Below, in pieces: positions 1 to 12,115 of a stretch of DNA of 64,000 nt (positions within the stretch are counted from its first letter, which is position 1; each line of letters starts with the position of its first letter). The position numbers and the translations under genes are program-made. Source of the DNA: Tigriopus japonicus (Eukaryota > Arthropoda > Copepoda > Harpacticoida > Harpacticidae); contig CM021315.1 in assembly GCA_010645155.1 (NCBI GenBank), positions 12,645,465 to 12,709,464 on the forward strand, written 5' to 3'. The notes under the pieces are model-generated. The model saw nothing but the letters and a program-made list of their open reading frames with translations, was not told the DNA's origin and did no database searches.

Positions 1-993
1 AGGAATATTTTGCTCGAAATTCAAACCCAACCATTCCCAATAGCACTACGTATGTGTAGTCAAATCAAGGGAGAGAGATCATTCACCAACATCTTCCGAT
101 CCGATTGCCCCCGGAATCCGGATATAATCATTGGGTGGAATCCGATTGGCCTCGTAGTCCAAGAGCTTCTTCCTTCTCGACTAAAGTCTTTTTAACAAAG
201 ACTCGATCCAACATGGCATCAAAACCAATGCCATACTTCACGCTGGAATTGAATCTGGGATTACCTGGCTGACATTGAAAGTGTCATCGAGCGGATCAAC
301 TCATCAACCCGTTAAAGAGAAGCCATCGAGCAATCGGTTCAAGTTATAACTTGAACGAGCGAGACAAAGAGAGCACAAGTTCGTGGCTGGCTCTTCCATT
401 TTTACGACTTGCAAGTAGGTCTCACATTTATTTTGGTGGGCACTTCCACCCCCCATTTTCAAGGTGAAGGTGAGGATGAAGATGATGAACTAGTTCGACA
501 AAAAAAAGTAGCAGGATGGGCTTTAATTGATGTGTCATACGTGGGCACACTTGACATCTGTCAAATCGTCATCTCTGAAGGCCAACCAACACGCTTGAGT
601 ATGTCAACGACGCTAATTTGTAACATAAGCCTGCCTGACAAAAGGAGTTGTTCTGACAGACACGAGATTCATGTCGAAGAAACAAAAGTGGGTTGCGTGT
701 TCTTTGTTCTTCATGTGATCGAATCTGTGGAGTTGCAAAAAGGCTATTTCGGGCGAATTCATAGATTATTTCCCCACAAGTCAAAGCCAGCACGGAAATG
801 CTGCAACCCAGTTCAACGTCGGGGTCCCTTGGATTTCAAAAGAAGTCAAATTGATCTCTTCCAAAAGAGAAGACGAGGAAGAACTAACTCGTCGTCCTCT
901 TTCATCTCAGGCGAGATTTCGCTAATAATCCTCTTCTTGATCTTCCTATTGTCACCCCACCAAATCAATGGAATACAAGGGATCCCAACTTAC
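1..993. other. No exon identified; likely intron or 3' part of the PH-domain gene
   Basis: The PH-domain gene on the minus strand has a 5' splice site (GTAAGT on the minus strand) at 993, so transcription continues into this stretch and its next exon is either here or beyond the window. I could not define an acceptor-donor pair with coding sequence. The open frames here have no recognisable protein content. Confidence 0.4.
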
Positions 994-3900
994 CCGCTCG
1001 ACCTTGGTGCTTGTCTGCAAATTGTTCCATTGAATTGGAATCGGTGAATTGCCGCTTGGACCAGAACTCCTTGGTCGACTTCATCAGACCTTTCCGTTCC
1101 TTGCTTTGTTGCACACATTCCTGAAACAGTCCAAGTTAACAATGAATGAAATGAATGACTAACGAACGAACGAAGAAACCCCTTGGAAAACGGTTCCCTT
1201 TTCAGACGTACTACAGTACTAATGACTTGTATATGTGTATTGGTACCGTTGACAATGAACGAACAATGAACTGACCTACAATTGTTCGTTCTGTGAACTG
1301 GACGCGAGATTCCTTCGGTATTTTCTGATTTGGCCTCATTTCTGAAGTGCAATACACCTTACCCAGCTCATTTGGATCGTGTTGTAATTGTCCATCATTT
1401 TGAGCTCATTTCACAGCGTATTATAGATCTGATAAATGATCCTGAATTAATACGAAACTCCCGGAGCCCATCATCATCAACATCATCATCCATGCCAGAC
1501 CTCATTTTAAGGGCTCCAGCCGATGAAATGCCATTAGATTCAATTTCTCTCAGCTCAATTTCCCACTCTCATTAACCTCGCCAACCACTTCATTCAATCC
1601 TTAAAAGCCCCTGAAGCCATTTGCCTCCATATCTTGTGTCTATCTAATCAAAACATCAATTCAATCGTCAAAAAAAGGCAACCCTGGGCTTACGGTTCAT
1701 GTCAATGTGATGTGAAACCTGTACTCAGATTCAGTCTAGAGATGCTTGAGCAAGAAACTTGATGACACGAGACGTAGGAGGTGGTGGAGATGGATGCTGG
1801 ATGTGAGCCTTTGAGCATCACTTTTTTTAGGAATCTCGGTGGCTAAGCCATTGATCAGAGTCTCGTCATGATCGTCATACTCTGTATGATCGTGGAAGAC
1901 CCCAATCTATCTTTATTCCTCCCAACGAAGGAGGAACTACCCAACTTTCTCCGTCCGATGTTTGGTCGTTAATAAAATGAGTCGCTTCATTCTCCGTGTG
2001 TCGTTCTTTAGAGGATGACGATGCATAAAGTCAATTTTAATGTAGATTTCTTGAATATTCCCCGAGACAATGGATTGATTTTCACTTTCTCTCCCGACTT
2101 TGTCTTCGGATCTGCCCATTCAATGTCCCAAAAAGTGACCTCGAATTTTACAGTTCGGCTCAAGAAACCCAAAGAGGAATGGGGGAAAGAGAAAAAAAAC
2201 TCCCGGAGGCGAGAATTATTTTCAGATCCTCCCTCGTGAAGTTTGTGGGTTGGACTGTGTTCCCAATTTGCCCCCAACGAACCGAAATTGAGGCTTGGAG
2301 AACGAGAAAAAATGTGACTTGAGACTCGGTGCCAACGAATGACAAAAACTTAATGACTCAATCTTCTCACCAAATTCATAATTGCAAATCTTCAAAGCCA
2401 ACCGTGAAATCATCCTTGAAGGTCGCACACGAACTCGACTTTGGTGCTGTGTGAGGCTCTTTAAATAAAACCAACTCATCCATAGTCTTCAAGATGTCCT
2501 CTTGGATAAAATAAAGAGACCTGATCTCGAATTAGAGCGCCATCGCTCGATCGATCAAGCTTTGATCGATGGCTGATAGGTCCATTAGGCAATAGTGAGA
2601 GCTAGTATGTATTTATGCACCACCACCATTTGTCAACAAGGCCCTGCTTGTCATGTGACAGAAGATACCTCTTGGAGGTCTAAATCAAGCCAAGACAATG
2701 ATTTTTCTTGATCGTGAACGTATCCATTGTCAGTCCCTGGGAATTCAGTCCCGAGTCCTCCGGCTTAGCTGATGGATTTCAAGAGTTCAAGGAATGATGC
2801 CACCCAATTGTAGATTTAATACCAAATGGTCGGTAGTACACATTTGCGACATGAGTGATGGCAATGTGTCAATCTTACCTTGAGGGTGGCAAACCATTCT
2901 CGGATGCCCTCGGGTTTCCGTAGCAAGATTTTCCCCTCCTTGTTCAAGACAAGCGAAACGGTTAGGTAACCTTTCTTATCCAAGAGCTCCACTTCATTTA
3001 CCTGTAAAGACAGACACAGAATCGATCGTGGGTGAAAAAAACAATCCAGGACCCTCCAATTGAGGGCTTAGCTTAAATTTTATTCAATGCTTGGGGTCAT
3101 TTCACACGCAACAAAGTTTTTGTCGCGATGAGAAAAAAGTGTTTGTGGTGGATTTGAAATCTTGAAATCTGGCCAGATTTGCGGATGGAATTTTTATTGA
3201 ATTGGTATCGACCTTTAGGGAAATACGGTTTCCCTTTATATACAGGTATCCTAGATCCTTTCATTAGAAAGCTTCAGGCAAGATTCCTAGGCATCGTCGA
3301 TACCACGACTGACATTGTAAAAATGTCCTAGTCTATCATTTTCAGTGGCATTCCCTGAAGGTCTCAAAATATCCAAACCTCCCCCAAAAATAAAGATTAA
3401 CATCCTAAGGAACACAAATCTGCTCATGGAGGAATTTACAATCCTGTCGTGGAGCCGAATCCATTGTCAGATGGTGAAGGTTTGTCATCCATTTTCACTT
3501 TGGAATGTATCATCTTCTTCTTCCAGAACTCTGTCTCTGTACACGTAGTACGTATGTTGTACGTACGAGTTCATACGTAGTAGACCACAAACGTCCTGTT
3601 CGTTTGTTCGTCCTCTTCGAAAGTGGCAATTGTCTCACTTCCAAAGGGGTTATCATCATGACAAAATTATCCTTCGAGCTCATTTTGAATTTCGAAAGTT
3701 TCACTCAGACCCAAAAGCACATGAAATCGAGCTTCTCTCTTTCGGAACATTAGCATGGATAGAACAGTATGTATGGTCCAAAAACCACATGGCAGATAGA
3801 AATTCTCTTCCAGTGACCAATGAAATCATAATTGAATGTGGGCGGAAGAACCTAATCTCTCCTAAGTGGCCCATTATAGACATCACCTTCACATTTCTAC

Positions 3901-4213
3901 TCACATCAGAGAGTTTGAGCTTGAATATGAATCCGCCCATTTCGGTCATCCGGGAGGAGCCTTTTTTGAAGCATTGCAGATAATCTTGGGTGAGGATGAA
4001 GAAGCGCTCTTTCCATCGGGAGAAGATCTTGTCCCGTTGTTGCCACATGAGGCCCTTGCAAATGGTCGTACCCACATTTAGGGACACATTGGATTGTTGG
4101 GCCACCACGGTGGACACATTGGTGGTGGTCTCGAACATCGTGTCCAGAGCTCCAACCTCGCTCACAGCTTCCCTTAATTCGGGATAGGACCGTTTGATCA
4201 GATGATCGGTGGA
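994..4213 (-). CDS. PH-domain protein, three internal exons (3' end missing)
   Basis: Three minus-strand exons join in phase: 3905-4213 (309 nt, phase 0), 2879-3001 (123 nt, phase 0) and 994-1120 (127 nt, ending in phase 1). All have AG acceptors and GTGAGT or GTAAG donors. The translated piece begins STDHLIKRSYPEL, has a Val/Asn/Thr-rich helix, then a pleckstrin homology domain. It opens with a basic stretch and the typical beta strands (SRWKERFFILTQDYLQCF), is split by the first intron at KLKLSD/VNEVELLD, and ends with the invariant Trp of the C-terminal helix (REWFATLK). A charged segment ECVQQSKERKG and FWSKRQF follows. PH domains bind phosphoinositides or proteins at membranes, so a peripheral membrane or cytoskeletal role is likely, but I do not recognise the family. 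The start is upstream, probably in the exon at 11405-12112, and the end lies beyond 994. Confidence 0.72.
1121..2878 (-). other. Intron of the PH-domain gene
   Basis: This intron lies between the exons at 2879-3001 and 994-1120. It contains a short ATC-rich microsatellite near 1470-1495. I see no other structure and no gene on the opposite strand. Confidence 0.5.
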
Positions 4214-7200
4214 CTGAAATGAAAGAAAAGGGATCTTTTGATATGCATATATTTGAGTGAAAATAGTCGAGCTATTAGGTAAAGACAGGGAAAATATGCC
4301 AGTTAATTGCAGGTCGCTACTTGATGAGAAGTGCCTACAGCGTTGGAGATTTTTGAAAGAAGCCGTGTTTGTTTTGAGAAGGCCTCGGGAGTGGATTGAG
4401 GGAGTGATGAGAACATTGTTTGAATTTACTGCTAATTACAAAGTCAGGCGGCCACTAGACCTATTTAGCTCACAAGAAACGAGCTCAAGAGGTCCTTCTT
4501 GGGACTTCATAGTTACTGTATGTAGACTAGCTAGAAGAGGTTGGTGGTGAGAGTGAAACCCAGGTGATGATGAGATGTACGGTAGTTGTAGCTTGGCTGA
4601 TCAAGCAGAACCATAAAGTTTAATAGGATTTCGGCTTTGGTGACTGCCAAATCATAAGCATTCGCGAATTGGCAAACATTCAAGTCTCTTTGGAGGGACT
4701 CTGCGAGTTTTGTTGGATGTGCAGTTGTGTTTTCATTCGCGTGCCAGAGTGAGTCAAAAATTGTTACATGAGACAACGAGAGAATGGGAATGACTGCCCA
4801 TTGTTTTCGACCATATTAAGCTTCGATTCTGTTTTAAGATTGGCCATCGCGTGACAAACTGGCTTTAAATCAAAGCAAACCCGAAAAATATTAAGAGCGG
4901 CGCTCAATGGAACGATGCGCACAACAATGTGAAACAGGGTGGTTGGAAAAAACCTCTGTAAAGTTATGACACCAAATTTGGTTGGAATATCTCAATCAAC
5001 TTGCCAACAACATGAGTGCAAAAAGTCTCGCCGCTAAACGGATGTATGAATTATTCAATAGTCACCTTGACAGGGTCGATCTCTTGCATAATACAAATTG
5101 CTCAGCCCTCTCATGACTAGAATTATGGTCACCCTGTACCATACACATCGCACCGGGTTAAGACACACTGTTAGTATGATGAACCGGGGCGCCAAATCAC
5201 GTACTCTAAAGAGTGTGCAAAATGCTAATTTTGAGGCCCCCTGTTGAGGCCCAGTCCAAAGGGCCCCCATAGTGTGCTAGGCCTGTGTTAGTATCACTAG
5301 CCAGTTCGTGACAATGGATGAGTTTTGGTGAAGGCTTGGCATAAATTTCAAATGGATTGGATAGCAAGCATTGGATCTTGTTCACCGGGTGAGAGCAATC
5401 TATTTGGAAGATGTCAGAAAAGTGACAAAAGGGATCGAGGACAACTTTGACACTTCAATGGCTCAAATGGTCATCGAGAAAGAGAATCAGGTAGATCCAC
5501 ATGAGTGCCATACCAAAACTCGATGCTCATTGTTCTCGTCTCGTTTTGTAAACATTTGAGGCGATTATTAGATTACGCGTCGGAAACAGTTTTTTCGGCG
5601 AGAAAAGGAAGAGGGAAGTCAAACGCAGTCCCTCCAAATTTGAAGGAAGCTTTTTTGACACATGACTGTTCACACAAGCTTCTTTAATAGATGGGGGTCT
5701 GTCGGCTGTCATAAATTGGTGTGCAGTCTGAAAAGAAGGACACATCTATCCACCTTTCCATTCATACGTACATCCAGTATGCACAAGGTACCAGTACCAT
5801 TGCATAGCTCGCACTGAGGTTACTCGTTGGTATTTTGGGAAGCTGTGGAAGAATAATGATATTTTTTATCCTCACAAATTACGGCCCGAGGTCGCATAAT
5901 GAACCATTTCATACCGCTTCATGGTTGAATTGGGGACGCATGAAAACAATCCAAACCGGTTTACCCTGACACTGAAGAATGTCAAAAGCGCAAGTAATTG
6001 CTCACAAGCTCGGCGGATCATGTCAGGTTATCCATTTTAAAGTGGATCAACCGAGTAAAGTTCAACGAATGGCGCTTGAATAATACATACTTCCCGTTAG
6101 GGCAACCAACCTCTCAGAAACCCTACTGGTCCTTTAAGTAGTCAATCATCAATTTGAGTCCTGGAAACGTTTGCACAAAGACGTCGTTGGGCCCTATCAT
6201 TACATTCCGTCCTAAGTGTTCGATAATCAATGTTCATGTGAAGGTGAACACTCGAACATTACTCGGAGATGAATTATCTTGATGAAGTATGTCTTTAACC
6301 CTGCAAGCGGTCTTAATCACTAAAAGTCCATGTGTTTCAACAACCGGTCAAAAGAAGTTGGTTGACAAAGTTTATGATCAGATAACTCTGTTTTAAAACT
6401 TCCCGATTCTTTGGCGGTGGTGAAGGAGGGATGAGCTTCATTAATTCATCTTGATTGTCATGCCCACCTCCTCACCTCCATAATATCGTTGGTTGTTTAT
6501 GACCATTAGCTCGCTGACTGACCGGTTCCTGTAATCTGGAATCTTTGGGAGGTTTTGTGACAGGTCTAGGGCCCATTTAATGGCAATTAAAGGCTCTTCA
6601 TCACCACAGATGAGCATTTGCGTGGGTTTTCTTCATTATCTTCTCCCTACAATACGAAGAAGAGGGATGTTTCCCAATGACTCAAACGCTACACATGATC
6701 TTTCTGTGGTCCATCTTTACCTTGACATGACAAAGGGCAGATCATCCAATAAATCAACCACAGAACAAGAACCACAAAAAAACCATGAGAGACAAAAAGA
6801 AAGAAAAACTACCATCGTTTCCTGTTGGACGTCCCCCAACAACCGGAGACTGATGACAAATATGGAGAAGAAATAATTACGCTGCGGTTCAGTTTCTAAT
6901 GCTCACTCAGTGAGGTCGTTGAATGGTCACGATCATTTGCTCGTCACATTTTATTTTCCCCCCCAATTTTGCCATATTATTTCCTAATCAAGCAGTGCGA
7001 CCAAATCTTGCACACATGCATGCATGCATATGAACACGCGAGCAAACTTGCAACTGTCTCTTTTTTGTTTCTTGGAACGCCTGAAGATCGTTGTTTACTT
7101 GGGAAGAAATTTTGGATCTGAATCGATCGCCTCGAGGGAGACGAAGCTTTTAAAAGGAAGCATCTCTCCAGGGCATGAAGTTTTGGACACACTCACAAAT

Positions 7201-8637
7201 AAATCAGAACGAACATGACATCATAACGGGCCAAAACTCAAGGCACTATGACAGTCCCGACTAGTTCTCAGACCTTTTGAAGGACTGAATAAATTTTAAT
7301 CCAGGCTCAGGCCGAAAATTGTCTCTCTGAGCCTGGCTTTTATCAAACAAAAGGTGCCAGGATTTTAGAGAAATGGAAAGGTGTCGTGTGAACTAAGTGG
7401 TTAGTTGAAGAGTCTTGAGGCGAAGGTTCTATGCTTGACAGAATTTCTCGGTCATTGAAGAGATGAGGAAGAGGGGCACTTTAATGTGTTTTGAGTGCTC
7501 TTGAGTTAGCTTATCAGTGTCGCTGACGAAGCGAGGGTTGCGTTCTTGCACTAAGTTCAAAAGAAAAAGAATTGATCTTGGATATGACGTCACCCTCGAG
7601 TGAGTTTGGATGCTAATTTACACTTTTGACTTGTTTCATTGTGACTATATTTGACAGGAACTTCAGATGTGACGAGCTTGCTTAATTACCCAGCATGATC
7701 TTGCAAATTGAATCAATGCCCAGAACCTGGCCATCAAAAATCTTGCACGTTTTCTTCCCCACAAACACTCGGTTGATTCCATAATCCATGCATGTTCTGT
7801 ACAATCACGATGTCCAAGGAATGAATTACGATCCCTTGAAGAATGGCGAAATGTTTATATTTTCATGAACCGTTTGCTGGTCTTTGAAATTTGAGGATTT
7901 GAAAGTAACCATTCACGCAATGAAGGAAGGTTTGAATGAAGAAGAAGTAACAATGTAATGTTGATACCTCGGTCATTGTCTTCCAGGAGCAATTTGCAAA
8001 TTGGTTGGCGATTTGAACTTTACTACCTTCTTTGTCCGTTTGAAGCACACAATATTCTGAAACCACTTATTTGACCAACGTACCTTCAATTTGGATTGTG
8101 ATGGAAAAAATCTTGGGTTTATAGCAAATGAAATCACCCTTTCTTTAGCTTTCGTGCCTCTAACGTCATCTTGTGCGTAACTTATGGGGCCTAATAATTA
8201 CACGGAGTTTGAATCGAAACCTTGGGAATTAAAAGTGTTCTTGAGATCGTCTCTTCGGACAGGAACCGTGCACCTCATTCCTGACAAAGACCTCTTTGTT
8301 TCGACCACATTAAGAGGTACATGTTCGTGAAGTAATATGGGAGTGAAATTGAAAGTGACTAGGAAAATCTATTTGCTTTGGGGGTGATCCAACAGAAATG
8401 CTCATGGTGCAACCCATTTTCACGAACTGTCCTCTGGTAAACGGTTCCCATCCACCTCTAAAAATCTATTTCCAAAACCCCTTCATTGTTCTAAGAGGCA
8501 CTACTAGTGTACGTAAGTACTACTCAAGGCAGGCTTAAAGATCGATCTGGGTCTGTGAGTGAGGAAGAACGAACATTCCTTCCTGTCCTCATTTTCCAAG
8601 CAGTGGATTCACTGGTGTGCAAAGGGCGAACGAAGGA

Positions 8638-8664
8638 GAAGAAGAAGAAGAAGAAGAAGAAGAA
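8638..8664 (+). repeat. (GAA)9 microsatellite
   Basis: Nine perfect GAA units lie in a purine-rich stretch that continues as gagaga and gga repeats to about 8700. Reading frames through it give only Lys/Glu or Phe/Leu homopolymers and are not genes. Confidence 0.9.
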
Positions 8665-10608
8665 GAGAGAATTGGAGAGGAGGAGGAAGAATGTGAGCGA
8701 TGATAGATCGTTTTGAATTTGCACGACTGACACCCAGAAGAGATTTCTCGCAACTATTAGCTTGAAATGCAAGGAGAAAAGAAGTGAGAAAGAACACTTG
8801 GGTTCGCTCCTTGCTGGCTTCTTGCTTGGCCCGGCCCAACTTTAGAGGTGGTGAGAAAATAATTTACTCGAAAATTGTTGCATATTAAGAGCTCGACAAT
8901 GAGCAATGAGCTAACGAGGAAAAAGGGCCCGGTTGTGGTAGTTGCCAATTGATCATTGGATGGATGCTGACGAGTCGGTATTGATTGGCGAAAGAGAGAA
9001 TGCAGATGCCACAAAAGACCAAAACCATCTTGGAATGAGGTTAGTCAAAGGTAAAAGTGAAGAGAATTTTCTCAAAACTCCAGATAGCTGACATCATCTG
9101 TGACCAAATCTCGAATCATTCTAACTAAAAGCGACTCATCTTCCTGATTTTGATATCAAATGTTGTACTTTGAACCGCATGAAAGGAAGAGAAACATTCC
9201 GATAGAAATTAGGATATCGCGGTTACATGGGGAGAAAAGAGATAATAGTAGTAGTAACTCTCGACTTTTCTGATCAATCAGATTGCACAAAACAACCGAA
9301 AGCCATATTTAGCCCCCCTTCCCCTCTTCGTCAGATTCGCCCAAATAATATCCAAATGCCAAACGGAAAGTGAGTTTGTTGATACATTGAATTCGACCAA
9401 GCAATCCATACTTCCCGCCATTATTTTTGTGCAACAGAACTATTACGAGATCCGTAGAAAATGGGGAGGAAGCGACATTTGAATATCGTAAGAACCATAG
9501 CATGATATTCTGGCGAACTTCGAAGTGGGAAGGTTAAGATGTTTTTGTTCGGTGGCATTTTTACGCTCGTTCGTTCGCTCTCCATAGCTAACAGGATGAC
9601 TCAGGTGCCCTGGAGAACACCACGCAATAGTAGTCGTTGTTGTAATTGATTTTATTGAATGAAGTGCGCAGAAACAGGGGATCACGTTCTGCCCATCCAA
9701 TCATCATCACCGATTCCATTCCTTGGAACGATACCTGTTGATAAACCGTTGTCGGTCTTTTTATGTGGAGTGACTGCAGATAATGAACGGTAGTGGTCAA
9801 ACAACTTGAAGAGAGGCTTAAATCTCAAGGCGAAGGAGTGCAAATTGTGGAATTCTTTCTTTCTCTCTTTCCCTCTATCTCATTGAGCCTCCAGGAATCC
9901 AGGCAGACCCGCTCCATGCCAAATTGATTTTGGCAATTTGTTTCAAAGACAAGGCACCTGTGAAGTTTGCCACCCTTTGAGAACCTGGTACATGTCAGCA
10001 TGAGGTTGGCGGCCTCTTTCAAAATGAAAGACCCGCTCTCTCTCTCTCTGCCTTTATTAACTGCTTCCATTGGTTTGGAAGTTCGTCTCAGCCAAAAAAA
10101 AATGTTCGCACTAATCTGCCAAAAGACAATTAAAGAGGAGTATGAAAGTATTCGAAAGGATTTGCTTTTGATTATGATACATTTTCCCAATAAGGAATGG
10201 AACTCCATTGTTCACAGATCTTAATCTGTGAGTTGATGGGCATGCAAGATGGCAGAAAGAAACTTCCGACCACTCAATTTGAATTCCATTGCTTCGCTAA
10301 TGCCCAAGAAGCGTCCATGAAGTGACATTGATCTCCCGGAGATATCCTTGCTCAGCAATGCTATGAAGTAAATGGCACCTCAGGTTTGCATAAATTTACA
10401 GGCTTAAACTCTAGGATCATGTCAAGTCCTGCAAATTCATTGCAGGAAAAAAACTTCTTGTGTCAAAAGTGCCAGTCAGCTCTCAACCACATCATGGGAT
10501 AACAACATTGGATTATTAGACTGTTAATAAATAGGGCCCAGATTTTTTTGTCGTGTTATAAGGAGTTAGGACATCTAACGATTTTGCTCGTCAGCAATCA
10601 GCTGACTC

Positions 10609-10930
10609 TAGTGATGGACCGAAAGGGCTCATAACCGAAACCGAAAGTTTCGGCCGAAAGAGGGCTTAACCGAAACCGAAAGCAGCTGATTATAAAATTG
10701 TTCAAATGCAAAATCTGCCTTAAAAATTAGAATGGTCATGTGTTCGATGTTGGGTAATCGCAAATTTTGAAAAATCGGAAAACTTAAATTTCAGAGGTTT
10801 TTAAACCAATTTTTTTTTGATTTTGTTGTCAAACTCCATTTTACATAGTGCTTGTCTGCTTTCGGTTTCGGTAGGCATAACCGAAACCGAAACCGAAATT
10901 TCGGCCGAAAGCGCTTTCGGTCCATCACTA
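10609..10930. mobile_element. hAT-type MITE with 8-bp target duplication
   Basis: This is a 322 bp element whose ends are inverted copies beginning TAGTGATGGACCGAAAG. It is flanked by a perfect 8-bp direct repeat, GCTGACTC, at 10601-10608 and 10931-10938. The subterminal parts hold many copies of CCGAAA and its complement and can fold extensively. It has no coding capacity. The 8-bp duplication and the TAG start fit non-autonomous hAT elements. A diverged copy of the same family lies in the myosin intron at about 26415-26691. Confidence 0.92.
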
Positions 10931-11404
10931 GCTGACTCCAACCAACGAAACTTCTGGAATTTCTACTCCACACGCAAAAAATAAATAATATTTTCCAGGC
11001 ACTGCCACTGATTAAGATTGTTTAAACAGCTTATGGTTTAATTGTGTCGTCTAAATAAATAGAGCAAAATACGTTTTTGCTTCATGAGAATTCTACAGGC
11101 AGGAAAAAACATCTGTTGGTCGGCATAGATTGTGTTACAATGTTTCCTTCTTTCACACCATAGCAACATCAAAGGCAACATTTCTGTTTTGAACCCATGC
11201 ATTTCATTTTGACATTGGCATTAACACTTTCCCCTTATGCATCTATCGTACTTTTCAGTCTCTTCATTTGCATTTTTGACGGATCCTCTTTTGAAACAGA
11301 CTGATTTGCCTTTTCTTTGATTGACACCACGTGGAAAAACGAATAATCCAGAATTTCCCAACACCTGCCTTAGTTGATTCTTTACAATACGGCATATTCC
11401 TTAC

Positions 11405-12112
11405 CTTTGCCAGTTTTTTGCCTTTCGATGACAATCCAAATTTGTTGGAATTGTTCTGAAGTTTGTTGTTATTATAATTGTTGATATTGCTGTTGTTGGG
11501 AAGGAAGGTGCCACTTCCGACAACAGAAAGCGGGCGCTTCTTAACTGGTTCTGCTCGTCCCTGATAATCCTCCACGTGAAACTGTGACACGTCGCAACTC
11601 CTTCTGTTTCCACTTAGCAACCTTGACTTGGAAGTGATGAAATCTGAGGACGTCTCAAGAAACCTCGAGTTATCCCTGGCAATTGGCCTCACAGAAGGAG
11701 GAATCCTTCGATCTAAAGTCTCCATGAAACCGTCTTCCTCGTCAATTCGGCCGTTACTGGAGGATCTTTGTTGTTGTCGATGAGCAGCAATTGCCGCCGC
11801 CACAACCGGTGAGTAAGGCATGGAAAGGGGACTGGGATCATCCACAAGGCCATAATTCTTGCGACTTGTGGTTGAGGCCACCATCAAACTAGACGGGGCT
11901 TGAGGAACCATATAGCTCCAATCTTGAGAAAGACGATTGCCGTTGTTATTCTTATTGTTGTTGTTGCTACCGGGAGCGGACCAAACGAAGAAGTCCCCTG
12001 AATGTCGGTTCCGCTTTTTGGTTCCCTCACTGGAATTGGCATCTTTCCTCCGTCTTAACCGAACGGACGAAGTCGCTTCGGATCCGCGGACAAAGTTCCT
12101 TTGATTGTTCAT
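11405..12112 (-). CDS. Low-complexity 5' coding exon, probably of the PH-domain gene
   Basis: The open frame starts at the ATG at 12112, one base after a strong 3' splice site (pyrimidine tract then TTTTTTTAG at 12114-12115). It runs 236 codons to a GTAAGG donor at 11404, ending LSSKGKKLAK. The protein is basic and Ser/Asn/Arg-rich, with Asn runs (NNNNKNNNG and NNSNINNYNNNK) and a QQQRSSS stretch. No globular domain is visible, so it is a disordered N-terminal region. The clean acceptor and donor, the 236-codon length and the trinucleotide-repeat codon patterns support a real exon. The next in-phase exon that I can find is the PH exon at 4213. It could also belong to an unrelated gene whose later exons I missed. 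The acceptor just before the ATG implies a 5' untranslated exon or a trans-spliced leader. Confidence 0.6.
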
Positions 12113-12115
12113 CCT

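Larger units (their letters stand above)
4214..11404 (-). other. Probable 7.2 kb intron joining the 5' exon to the PH-domain exons
   Basis: The exon at 11405-12112 ends in phase 0 at a GTAAGG donor, and the PH exon at 4213 opens in phase 0 after a pyrimidine-rich AG acceptor. The two are therefore compatible as neighbours across this stretch. Inside I see a GAA microsatellite (8638-8664), a complete hAT-type MITE (10609-10930) and no supported coding exon. The link is inference: the two sides could be separate genes. Confidence 0.4.

Noticed and set aside
5371..5559. Plus-strand frame LVHRVRAIYLEDVRKVTKGIEDNF
   Set aside because: It lacks an ATG start, has no splice context and matches no known domain.
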